Source: Glandiceps talaboti (taxonomy: Eukaryota > Hemichordata > Enteropneusta > Spengelidae). Taken from it: 64,000 nucleotides of DNA. The translations under genes and the position numbers were made by a program. The DNA is taken from contig NC_135571.1 of NCBI RefSeq assembly GCF_964340395.1, positions 1,254,754 through 1,318,753 of the forward strand, written 5' to 3'. This document shows positions 42,646-52,410 of this stretch, piece after piece. The notes beneath the pieces were generated by a model that saw only the letters and a list, made by a program, of their open reading frames with translations, ran no database searches and was not told the origin of the DNA. Every line of letters starts with the position of its first letter. The first letter of the stretch is position 1.

Positions 42646-44865
42646 TTACTGTGCAAACATCTGTACACAGTTGTTACCCCAGTTAACTACAACAACATTT
42701 CCCAATGGTTTGTCATCAGTAACATATACACCATATGGATAACTGCATGGATTATCATCACTGTCAATACGACTGATAAATTCACCATCTGAAGTAAATT
42801 TCAGCACTCTGTTGTTGTGGTAATCACAGACATACACATTACTAGCACTGTCAAGGGCCAATCCTGTCGGGTTTTTCATCTGTCCATCACCTGAACCTTG
42901 ACTTCCAAATGAATACAGATACTGACCCTCAGAGTTGAACACTTGGATTCGATGATTATGGTATTCTGACACAAACACTTTACCATCATGGTCAACCTTG
43001 ATATCATAGGGATAATAAAGCTGACCTTGACCTTTACCTTGAGTACCGGAAGTCTTGTAGAGGTTTCCATCTTGGTTGTATATATGTATACAATGACCAC
43101 TGTAATCTACGACGTAAACCATTCCATTCAGTGGACTAATGGCGATTCCATACGGCAATTTCATCGTACCCTTCCCAAAACTTGTCATCACGTGACCATT
43201 TTCATCATGGACGATAACCTGTTTACTTCCATAATCAGTGGTAAATATATCACCATTATCTGCCTGTACTGAATAGACTGGGTTAACAGTGGATAAGATG
43301 TTACTGAACTTTATTATAGTGTTTGGTTGGCCTTTTGATGTGAATGTTTGTAATCTATGATTGTTATAGTCACATACTTGTAAATGTCCATCTCTTGTTG
43401 AACGAATGCCATAGGGGTTTTTCAGGTCTCCTAATCCACTCCCAGATTTGCCAGTCTGCCAAATTAATCCTTTCTGTGGAATAACATCAATACAAGCTGG
43501 TGACCCGTTTACAGCTTTCTTACATACAGAAACTGACAATTCATGTTTTCCACAGTTATTTCCACGTGTGTTTAGTGTCCATGTGTTATCGTTATTCTTC
43601 GTCACTTCTACATCATCTATGCTGTCATCAGGTTTCTTTAAAACAGCCTCAACCTTGATTGCTCTGTTCGTCTTTTGTGGAGTGTCAGTTGTCATGGTTA
43701 CTTTTATATCATCACCTACTCTAACAAATTCTGGAATGGTGGTTAGCTTGTAGCTGACATCATGTTTCTGTATTTCACCAACACATCTTGCATCACAGAA
43801 ATCATCAAATGGTAAGAACTTCAAATAATCGTCTTCTATCGGCTCTGTTTCTGTCTCTACGTTCAGTAATACATCTACTTGTGCAGAAATACCCTTCTTG
43901 GCAACCATCAGTTGACCGGCACTCCCACAATGCATCACGTTAGTGGTATATTCTCTTGTGTGGGACAGGTCGTTTTCAGCACCTTCTAGTTCTTTCAGCT
44001 GTGCGTCCAAATTCATCTTTCTATTATCATATTCTTCTTTTAGTTCTCTAAGTAATGTATCACCACTTTGTTGTATTAAACGGATAACTTCATCTATCGT
44101 CTTTTGGACGTGGTCTTTCAACTTGTGTTCCTCTGTCTGGTAACACTTATCAAGTGCTTCTAATACCTGTTTGACTGATGTTTGACTTTTCTTGGCTTCG
44201 ATCTCTTTTGCTTCCAAAATTCCTAGCATTTCTTCAAATTTCTTTCCGTATTCTGTGGCTGCCTCCTTCAGGTGCCTACATGTATGTTTAGGTGGTAGAT
44301 GATCTAAAACTATGCATTCCGCGCAAGGTACTTTATCACAAGTATCGCAGAAGTATTCAATTCGAATGCCTGGGTGGCAGGTACAGTATAAAGGTGGCCG
44401 TACTGAGGTGGGGTCATCGGACTTAGCAGACTGGAACTCTTCCAAGGTCATTAGAGGGTGCGATCTGGTAGTCGGAAATCGACCATGTGAAGCAGCACAA
44501 ATTCTACACATATCAACACCACACTCTACACAATGTTTAACACTTTCTCCCTCCTGACATCCCTCACATTTCTTTGAATCAGCCGACCCTTCGTCTCGTT
44601 TTCTGAAAGTTTCAGTTAATTCATGTAGAAACGAATCAGTAGGAATACCTGTTACGCCGTTCTCCAGTAGTTGAAAGGAACGTCGACATGTAGGACAGAT
44701 GATCACATCACCACCACGTTTCTCGACCAATGTTACCAAACATGACTCACAGAAACTGTGTAGACATGGTAGAAGTTTAGGGGTTTTATATCGCTCCAAA
44801 CAAATACCACACAACAGGAAATTTTCGTTGACTTTCTCGGGAACCAACTTCGCTGTAGACGCCAT
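42646..44865 (-). CDS. TRIM-NHL protein (TRIM2/TRIM3/TRIM71-like E3 ubiquitin ligase)
   Basis: One uninterrupted frame of 739 residues from ATG 44865 to TAA 42646. The start is favoured by its context (AACAACATGG) and its position just before the RING; an upstream in-frame ATG at 44922 would add 19 residues. Domains by eye: RING finger 19-60 (C19-x2-C22, C34-x-H36-x2-C39-x2-C42, C57-x2-C60); B-box 1 about 100-140; B-box 2 about 161-199 with CDTCDKVPCAECIVLDH; coiled coil about 205-330; filamin/ABP280-type domain about 374-465; NHL propeller about 466-739 with repeated NPYGI, LPYGIA, YPYDIKV, NPTGLAL words. Family members are E3 ligases and, in some branches, RNA-binding translational repressors. 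A single exon for this multi-domain architecture suggests a retrogene or an invertebrate single-exon expansion. All RING zinc ligands are present, so activity is plausible. Confidence 0.93.
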   Translation of the reverse strand: MASTAKLVPEKVNENFLLCGICLERYKTPKLLPCLHSFCESCLVTLVEKRGGDVIICPTCRRSFQLLENGVTGIPTDSFLHELTETFRKRDEGSADSKKCEGCQEGESVKHCVECGVDMCRICAASHGRFPTTRSHPLMTLEEFQSAKSDDPTSVRPPLYCTCHPGIRIEYFCDTCDKVPCAECIVLDHLPPKHTCRHLKEAATEYGKKFEEMLGILEAKEIEAKKSQTSVKQVLEALDKCYQTEEHKLKDHVQKTIDEVIRLIQQSGDTLLRELKEEYDNRKMNLDAQLKELEGAENDLSHTREYTTNVMHCGSAGQLMVAKKGISAQVDVLLNVETETEPIEDDYLKFLPFDDFCDARCVGEIQKHDVSYKLTTIPEFVRVGDDIKVTMTTDTPQKTNRAIKVEAVLKKPDDSIDDVEVTKNNDNTWTLNTRGNNCGKHELSVSVCKKAVNGSPACIDVIPQKGLIWQTGKSGSGLGDLKNPYGIRSTRDGHLQVCDYNNHRLQTFTSKGQPNTIIKFSNILSTVNPVYSVQADNGDIFTTDYGSKQVIVHDENGHVMTSFGKGTMKLPYGIAISPLNGMVYVVDYSGHCIHIYNQDGNLYKTSGTQGKGQGQLYYPYDIKVDHDGKVFVSEYHNHRIQVFNSEGQYLYSFGSQGSGDGQMKNPTGLALDSASNVYVCDYHNNRVLKFTSDGEFISRIDSDDNPCSYPYGVYVTDDKPLGNVVVVNWGNNCVQMFAQ

Positions 44866-44929
44866 GTTGTTTTCTATTGCCTGCCTACGTATAGAATATG
44901 TTGATAACAAAGTATGTGACATGTGACCT

Positions 44930-45160
44930 AATTCTACGAATTCACTGAGTTTGGTTTTCTACGAATTATAAGTGAAACATTGTTACTTTCTGTTTTCCTT
45001 TTCTGATAAAGTATGTAGATCTGTCTGACTGTCTCGCTCTCTGTTTGTTTGTTTGTCTGTCCGTCTGTGTGTATGTGTGTACGTACGTACGTACGTACGT
45101 ACGTACGTGTGCGTGTCTCTGTCTGTCTGTCCATTATTCTATACTTCATTCTATGTACAT
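44930..45160. repeat. (TACG)n palindromic microsatellite with (TCTG)n flanks
   Basis: A CpG-rich self-complementary TACG array lies at about 45078-45107. Short TCTG blocks flank it. It sits just upstream of the TRIM gene. Confidence 0.85.
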
Positions 45161-45164
45161 ACCT

Positions 45165-45810
45165 ACATCACCTGACAGACACCCCCGCAAACAAAACAGA
45201 CACACCTAACACACACAACATAGACAGACACATCCCACACACAACACAGATAGACACATCCCACACACAACATAGGCAGACACACCCCACACACAACACA
45301 GATAGACACACCCCACATACAACATAGACGGACACACCCCACACACAACACATACATACAATAGACGGACACCCCACATATAACACAGACGCACCACACA
45401 CACAACACAGACATACAATAGACGGACACCCCACATATAACACAGACGCACCACACACATAAACAGATAGACACACCCCTCATACAACATAAACGGACAC
45501 ATCCCACACACAACATAGAGAGACACACCCCACACATAACATAGACAGACACCCCACATACAACATAGACGGGCACACCCCACACACAACACAGACACAC
45601 CCCACACAAAAACAGCCGCACCCCACACACATAGACAGACACAACCCATGCCACAAACAACAGCCAGACAGACGCAACCCACACATAACACAGACACACC
45701 CCACATATAACATAGACATGCCCCACATATAACACAGACACGCCCCACATATAACACACAGACACACCTACACACAACATAGACAGATGCATCTCACACA
45801 CAACGTCATG
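45165..45810. repeat. Irregular CA-rich satellite
   Basis: About 640 bp of imperfect units such as ACACCCCACACACAACA and TAGACAGACAC, with spacing of about 30-36 bp. It is purine/pyrimidine biased and has long frames on the opposite strand that are not genes. Confidence 0.9.
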
Positions 45811-45814
45811 ACCA

Positions 45815-47615
45815 GGTCATGATTTTCCGCGAAGTAATATAACAAAGAACGTAGACGATAAATTGTGAAATATCACGAAAACTACGTGTATGATATTTTG
45901 TGACGTCACATTCAAATCATATCATGTATATGTAATACTGTGTTTTTATCAATCACCAGATATATGGAAATATATACACATGATTGAGGATAAAGAAGAA
46001 GAATGGTCGAATGCAACTTGTGTATCATATCCGTTGCCATGGTAGTTACACATCAACAATTACAGTCGGCAGAACTTTGATAGATGCATAACAAATAAAA
46101 GTCATTACTATACTGATATCTAAAATGATAGATAAGGTTGCAATAAAGATTATTATTATTATTATTATTACTAAGCAGGGAACGTCTTGGATTCTTCATG
46201 ATACTCCTCTTTGCGTGCGGTAAATGTTTTTATATAATTATCATTTCCATGATTTTGTAAGATTGCCATGCTGGGGCGCCCTCATGCATCAGTCAGCCCC
46301 TTCAAAGATCATGACCGTTGAGGGCGGAGCGACATAGCGTAATCAGCCTTGTGTGCAATTCCATTATTCAAGTCATGATCATGGTCATTAAAGAGGTAAC
46401 TTAATAAAAATGTGTGAACATATATGAGGTGTGGCGTAAGCTTTCATAACCTGACGTTTGCAAATCAAATATGTTGAACCCGATGACGATATCGAGGGTT
46501 CGAGTGACATCACTTCATTTACATACTGAGAAATTTAATTTCCAGATGTGACGCCAATTCTTCACGATTATGCAAATAATTGATTTCATATTTCAGTAAA
46601 GGGTTTTTATAAACAATAAACAAATGATAAAGAGGAAATAAATTGTCGCCATTTTGTATTTCTTTATTAGTCTGTCTCTCCTATCAATTTTGTCCCCGGG
46701 GGTGCCACCCTTTGATCGTAATTATCTGCGGTCCTTCGTACAACTATCTCGATACTGTCATTAGATTGGACATTGTTCTGTTTATCTATTTTTTATCCTT
46801 GGCCAGTGTACTTATTAGAAATACATCAAGCACACACCATAAATTTAGGCCATCACTTCAAGACTGGTTGATAACAAGGTTACAATTCAATATAAAAAAA
46901 ACATACATCAAGAAATGAAAACGTGTTTCCCACTCTCTACGAAGCGATTTCTTTATACATATTTATAAGTGGAATTGAACTCTGAGCGCTGTACTAATAT
47001 TTTGCCCTCTCACACTTACTATGTTGGCGAGTTTTAGCTATAAATTCTGAAGACAGGTAAATATGTATGTAAGGAACATTTGTACCAGCGATATCAGTTT
47101 CCATGGTAACATAACGTAACGTAACGTAAATGAATTATAGGTTACCATACATACAGGTGTACCAGTTGTTGGATACCAAAGTCCAAAGGTGTCCACTGCG
47201 ATGCTGAATGATAAAATTACCATTCCTCTCAAGGACACGAACATGTATGTCAACTTAGTTATCATTTGTTTGTTGTATAAAATACATCATATGACCTAAT
47301 TATTCACCTTTGACCTTTGACACATATGGTAGCAGTAATTCACCTGCCATCGTAGTAGCTAAAAATAGTCATCAAAGACTTAAATGAAATCAATTTAATT
47401 CATATTACTTTATTCCTGTGTAATTTATCTTCGATATTTTGTCGATATGACTAATTTGAAAGTTGACAAAATGACAAAAAAGAAAAAAGTGGAATTTTCA
47501 GTGATGCCTGTAGAATAAAAGAATACAGATCGTAAAATGTGTAATAGTAGAAATATGCCTAGTATATCGAACAACGTAGGGACTCCTTGCACGACATTGA
47601 CCAGTTTGCCTGCCT
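45815..47615. other. Intergenic, nothing recognised
   Basis: Short ATT repeat near 46150 and a TAACG repeat near 47108-47127. No exon supported. Confidence 0.4.
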
Positions 47616-48119
47616 GCATTGCAATACGCCGTATTCCGGTTATCGAAGAAGCCCCGAAAAGATAAAAGATATGATTGTTTGGCCACTAGGGGCGCTGTTT
47701 TAGAACCGGAAGTGAGGGCCAGAATTGTAGAGCATTGTTGCAAAGCACAGAGTCTATAGACATCGTAACCACTGACTAAAGATTTTCTGTCATTCCCCGT
47801 AACTTTACGCTATAATATTGCATTATCGCCCATCAAATAATGAACTAGCAAATTAACCTCTCGTTCTCCTAATATTTCGCGCAAGTTTGGCTCTGCAATT
47901 CGACCGTGAGGAAAACCCAAAAGTAGCAACATTTTGAAACGGGTAGTACACTGACATCTCACTCACGTTTTCAGTGTGACCTCGTCCATTTGCGTTACCG
48001 TTGGAGAAATTGTAGCGATTGCTTCCAGTCAAACATCGGAACGGAAAAAGGTACAAAAACAGAGGAAAGAACCCTCAAAATCACAATATACGCTACAGTT
48101 ATTGCAGCTTGTATAAAAC

Positions 48120-48342
48120 CAATCTGATTAAAATCCGATGTAGATGTCGGCTAATCGTTCATTGCTATTTTACTTTCGTTATTGTGCCTGAATTGACCTT
48201 CGTGGTACATGTTTGATCGTCTCCGCTACCGATCAGGACAAAAACGTAAACATGTACCACGAAGGTCAATTCAGGCAAAATAACGAAGGTAAAATAGCAA
48301 TGAACGATCAGCCGACATCTACATCGGATTTTAATCAGATCG
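48120..48342. mobile_element. Foldback MITE, copy M2
   Basis: 223 bp, almost wholly self-complementary; ends CAATCTGATTAAAATCCGAT and ATCGGATTTTAATCAGATCG. The flanks GTATAAAAC and GTATAAGGT look like a decayed 9-bp target duplication. Its palindromic interior makes complementary open frames that are not genes. Confidence 0.88.
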
Positions 48343-48753
48343 GTATAAGGTATGGTATGATGAGTGAACCACGTAAACGTTACATGGAAGCCGATTCATT
48401 GAAGGGGTGGGCGGTGTGGTACATCAATCACAATAACAATATTTATGATTCGTTGCCGACTTCAATGGGTTTTTTTATACACTGATGGTCTTGAATGAAG
48501 AATAGCAAGCTAACCAAAGTGTGATAGTAAAGATGAGTATATCAATACAAATATGTTTATGCCAACTTATAACCAGTACATGAAATGTTTTTTTCCGGAC
48601 AAAGTTTTATGATTTCACCCGTGGTGCTACACCACTGTTCTAATAAACAAGAAAGGCCTGAGTATGCGGCGACATCAGTTACAATATAAACATGTGGCTT
48701 GGTAATTGTCGACCGAACTCTCAATATTGCAATGACTGTAGCTGGAAGCTGTT

Positions 48754-48995
48754 CAATCTGATTAAAATCCTATGTAGATGTCGGCTAATCGTTCATTGCT
48801 ATTTTACCTTCGTTATTTTGCCTGATATTATTTTTCTTGGTACATGTTTACATTTTTTAGCCTGATCGTAGAGGAGGCGATCAGGCAAGCTAAAAAATGT
48901 AAACATGTACCAAAAAGGTCAATTCAGGCAAAATAACGAAGGTAAAATAGCAATGAACGATCAGCCAACATCTACATCGGATTTTAATCAGATTG
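48754..48995. mobile_element. Foldback MITE, copy M3, perfect 9-bp target duplication
   Basis: 242 bp, nearly full-length inverted repeat; ends CAATCTGATTAAAATC and GATTTTAATCAGATTG. GAAGCTGTT is present on both sides (48745-48753 and 48996-49004). It is closely related to M2 and sits 411 bp away inside the same older transposon. Confidence 0.93.
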
Positions 48996-49124
48996 GAAGC
49001 TGTTGTCAGATTTGTAATTTTCTAATCGTTCTTTTGTCAAGCAACAGACACCAGTAAGGTAAAGAAATATGTTTATCATGTCTACATCGGGTATATTTCG
49101 AAGGTCCTCCGTCCAACTTTCAAT

Positions 49125-49400
49125 GTTTCCGCTGTCGATTAGTTCTATCTTTTATTTGATGCTTGACATCCACTATTCGTCTCCTCTTCCGTTCTCTCAG
49201 AAAATTATCATTTTCTAGTGTTTCAAGACCAAGGTTGACAGCATTTCTGGCGATATCTAGTAGATTTAGAAGTAGTAATTTTCCACTCTTTTATGAATGC
49301 ACGGAGTTCTTTTACGCCCATTTTGTTGACAGCTTCATACATCGCCATACTATTAGATGCCATGACGAAAATTCTGGCCCTCACTTTGTCAGATATGGTG
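49125..49400 (-). pseudogene. SAP-domain transposon protein, N-terminal fragment, frameshifted
   Basis: The minus strand reads MASNSMAMYEAVNKMGVKEL, then RAFIKEWKITTS, the first half of a SAP (DNA-binding helix-extended-helix) domain. The expected continuation (LLNLLDIARNAVNLGLETLE and a basic segment with RERKRRRIVDVKH) follows in another frame, after an apparent small deletion near 49265. This is a relic of a protein encoded by the surrounding transposon. SAP domains occur at the start of several invertebrate transposon proteins. The rest of the protein is missing. Confidence 0.65.
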
Positions 49401-49678
49401 CGCCCTCTCGCGATACTTTCCTGCGAAACAACCGGAAGTTCGATAACCGGAATACGCCGTATTAAGAACGTAATCATACGTTATTTGCTGACGTCAGAGC
49501 AAAGACCGTATTCGGATTTAGTATTCTTTATTTTGTAGTCGAAAACTGCCACGTGGTCAAATTGTTCACAAACTTACTTTTCAGTAAATTTTATATAATT
49601 TAATTATTTTGGCTGACCGTAACTACAGATAGTGCTTTTTGGAAATATAAATAGTCAAAACTCGGCATTTTGCCTGGA

Positions 49679-49845
49679 TGTCTATGTGGCGGGAATTTCC
49701 GTAGAGGAATTAAGGCCAGTCCTGAACTGAATGTCTATGTGGCAGGAGTTACTAGACTGTAGAGGAATTAAGGCCAGTCCTGAACTGAATGTCTATGTGG
49801 CAGGAGTTACTAGACTATAGAGGAATTAAGACCAGTCTGTACTGC
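49679..49845. repeat. Short tandem repeat, about 58 bp, three copies
   Basis: The unit contains ATGTCTATGTGGCAGGAGTT and GTAGAGGAATTAAGGCCAGT. The first copy is slightly diverged (GGCGGGAATTTCC). Confidence 0.88.
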
Positions 49846-50229
49846 CAGACTACGAATAAAGTGCAACTCAAAATAGATTAATTACTTAATTAATCCGTAG
49901 TAACACATGAATAAAATCTCGTTTCGATGAATTGAATTTTAATTTTAAATTAAATTCATGTTATCTTTATATTAAGCTGGCTCTATTAAGTTGACCGTTT
50001 TTTTTGCAAACATAATGACTTTTTGATAAACATATAAATCTATTCAAAATCAGAATATTTTTGGTAAACATGTTTAGACGAGATACTGTAACAGTATGTA
50101 TTAACTTTGATATTTGAATCTAGTCGAATAGGTCACGAGTATATTGGTGTACGAGTTGGTTGGAGGAGCTGTAGGTGATGTCACAAACCTTTGAACTGGC
50201 CAAACTAATTTGTTATCGTAGTCTAAATT

Positions 50230-50235
50230 TATAAG
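50230..50235 (+). promoter_or_regulatory. Candidate TATA box for the esterase-like gene
   Basis: TTTATAAG here would place transcription start near 50260, upstream of the ATG at 50285 but downstream of the in-frame ATG at 50252. It therefore supports the later start codon. Based on the motif only. Confidence 0.45.
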
Positions 50236-50284
50236 CGAGGATGAACCCGAGTTGGGACGGTCGACTGGTCGAGACATCGCTACC

Positions 50285-51394
50285 ATGAATACATCTTACG
50301 TGCACGTCGTAACGGTTGGATTTGTTGCTGTTTTACTGTTCTATGTGGTAGCTAGTGATCCGATCGTCGAAACAAGATACGGAAAAATACGAGGGGTTTA
50401 CGATCCCGGTAAGAACGTTACTCAATTTCGAGGTATACGATATGCGAAAACTCTTGTTGAAGATATTGGTTTACAGACCAGTATAACCGTTGATCCATGG
50501 ACTCAGGATATCTACGACGGGTCGGAGTTTGGACCACCGTGCCAACAAAATGCCACGGTTTCCTCGCACAACACAGGAATGGTATTCCACAAAGATGATG
50601 TGAATTTTGATTGTTTACGATTGAACGTTTATATACCAGGCAAACTAATTCCACGGCCTGAGTCTTACCCAGTTATGGTGTTCATCCACGATGGTTCGTA
50701 TTATAGCACAACCCTATCTGGTTTATTAGACGTAATAGTCGTAACGATCAACTATCGTCTCGGTGCGCATCCCCCGGGTAACTATGGACTCCACGATCAA
50801 ATTCTGGCTCTGCAGTGGGTTCAGGAAAACATCGCTGGATTTGGAGGTGACCCCCAACTTATGACCTATTTCGGTGAACCTATTGACAACACTAAAATTG
50901 CAAACCTAGTTAATATTGTCAAGGTCAAAGACTTTAAACAGACAGTATTGCAGAGTGGAGTTTTTGACCGTATTGCCATTTTTCCAAATAAAGAAGTCAA
51001 TGATCATCCGTCAGATATTGTTTATGTTGCTGAATGTCAACTTGCAGGCTCTGAGGAGATAAAAGTCGCCGATTTTATCAAAAACCCGACTTCAGGAAAT
51101 ATCATGGCGAGGAATACTAGAAGTGATTACATCGCTTTATTGATTAAACGTGCATCAGACTTGTACCGAGAATTATGTGCAGTAGAGGAAATATATATCA
51201 ACAAACTTGGTGCCGAATATGTGTCGTCTGACATTTCTGATAACCACCCCGAAGTTGCATTATGGATAATTCGGATAATTGCAGTCGTTTTGCTGACTCT
51301 AGCGACGGCTTTCTCGATTACATCTGTCGTGATAATAATACGTACCTACAGATCCACGGACTCAGTTGACGATCTTTTCACAAAAGTACATTAA
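50285..51394 (+). CDS. Membrane-anchored cholinesterase/neuroligin-like protein, non-catalytic and shortened
   Basis: A single exon of 369 residues. The start at 50285 gives a clean signal peptide (MNTSYVHVVTVGFVAVLLFY, then VVAS); an ATG 33 bases upstream is disfavoured. Type-B carboxylesterase hallmarks: GKIRGVYDPGKNVTQFRGIRYA (about 33-54, partly), the disulfide pair C86/C110 with DCLRLNVYIPG, YPVMVFIHDG (128-137), and GLHDQILALQWVQENIAGFG (168-187) then GDPQLMTYFGE. The nucleophile elbow, usually G-E-S-A-G, reads G197-E-P199-I-D, so serine is replaced. The oxyanion HGG is H135-D-G. After VLQSG the catalytic acid and histidine regions are missing: family members run to about 530-600 residues. 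A transmembrane helix lies at about 324-352 with a 17-residue cytosolic tail. N-glycosylation sequons at N44 and N89. By analogy with neuroligin, neurotactin and glutactin, an adhesion or receptor role is inferred. A degenerating gene is the alternative. AATAAA lies at about 51934. Confidence 0.85.
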   Translation: MNTSYVHVVTVGFVAVLLFYVVASDPIVETRYGKIRGVYDPGKNVTQFRGIRYAKTLVEDIGLQTSITVDPWTQDIYDGSEFGPPCQQNATVSSHNTGMVFHKDDVNFDCLRLNVYIPGKLIPRPESYPVMVFIHDGSYYSTTLSGLLDVIVVTINYRLGAHPPGNYGLHDQILALQWVQENIAGFGGDPQLMTYFGEPIDNTKIANLVNIVKVKDFKQTVLQSGVFDRIAIFPNKEVNDHPSDIVYVAECQLAGSEEIKVADFIKNPTSGNIMARNTRSDYIALLIKRASDLYRELCAVEEIYINKLGAEYVSSDISDNHPEVALWIIRIIAVVLLTLATAFSITSVVIIIRTYRSTDSVDDLFTKVH

Positions 51395-51399
51395 TCTTT

Positions 51400-52405
51400 T
51401 GTTTTGCCTTAAATACAATTATCGTAATATTAAACTCCCGCCAAGTTTCAAGAACCGACACTAATTTAGACGTCATTTCCAGAAGTTTTAGTGTTGCGTT
51501 GAACTCAGGAATTAAAGAATGAAAAGGACGTGAAGTGTAAATATTATATTTTTGAGATTTAAAGAAAACAACGAACATCTACAATCTTTGAGTTCCTGGA
51601 TTGTTATCAGTATAATATTTTGATAATTCAATTTATGTTTTGCGATATCGGATGAAAAGAAAGCACAATTCCACGGTGGTCACTTTAGAAATATGGTCAT
51701 ATCATATTTCAATTCACTGAGATGTGTTTTCTCGCCATTGTGTTATTTTTAATCAGACCTTTAGGCATTACCCATAAAATGTAGCAAGTTACGGACAAGG
51801 ACATCGAAGACTCTTGCCGAGACTCTATACACTGTGGGTTTACACTTTAAAATGTAGTTTCCTATTAATATAATTGGGTGTTTCACGCTAAGTACTTGAA
51901 CATGTCGATACTGTAAGATTGTATTTACATCAAATAAATGAAACTATTCGAAAATATATGACAATCAAGGTAAAGGAATTGTATCATCAATCACATTTGA
52001 TCAATGTACAACTGCCGACATCAGACCGAGGACAGACAGAAGCTGTTACAACCACTTGGAAAGTCATGAATTGAATTGGATTACTAACACTTGGTACAGT
52101 ATATTGGAACAGCAGAGACTTGTATTACATTTCATGGTTTGATAAGAACAGTTTTATAGCCTCTTTATGTGTACATGAAATGCCAGGAGAACTTAGTTTG
52201 TTTGTGAACATGAACTATTATGTAATAAAGAGGCCATACAACTGGTATCAAATAATGAAATGCTATACAAGTCTCTATACTTCCCACATGCTGTGTCAAG
52301 TGTTATTAATCCAAGTCAATTATTTACTTTTTCCTGTTTGTAACAGGTTCTTTTCGTCCACAGTCTGATGTCAGCATTTGTATATCATTATCAGCTCTTA
52401 GTAGA
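51400..52405. other. 3' flanks of two convergent genes
   Basis: The esterase-like gene (plus) and the four-transmembrane gene (minus) end toward each other about 1 kb apart. AATAAA (plus) at about 51934 may end the former. No other feature. Confidence 0.4.
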
Positions 52406-52410
52406 CTTTG

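Larger units (their letters stand above)
47623..49463. mobile_element. DNA transposon remnant with a SAP-domain gene relic and nested MITEs
   Basis: The outer inverted repeats are 25 bp and identical (47623-47647 and 49439-49463), beginning AATACGCCGTATTCCGG. Inner inverted repeats AAGTGAGGGCCAGAATT (47710-47726) and its inverse (49370-49386) are spaced similarly from each end, with a GGGCGC word between. Together they define termini of about 100 bp around a 1.8-kb element. Inside are a broken minus-strand SAP-domain gene start (49125-49400) and two foldback MITEs (48120-48342, 48754-48995). I could not define a target duplication or assign a superfamily. Confidence 0.75.

Noticed and set aside
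45163-45801. 212-residue Cys/Val-rich frame
   Set aside because: CA-rich satellite read on the opposite strand; periodic and present in three frames.
48019-48485. Plus-strand frames of 65 and 90 residues
   Set aside because: They overlap the palindromic MITE M2, so both arms read open; not a gene.
50252-50284. Upstream ATG of the esterase-like gene as start
   Set aside because: It would put a charged segment before the signal peptide and lies too close to the TATA motif; the ATG at 50285 is preferred.
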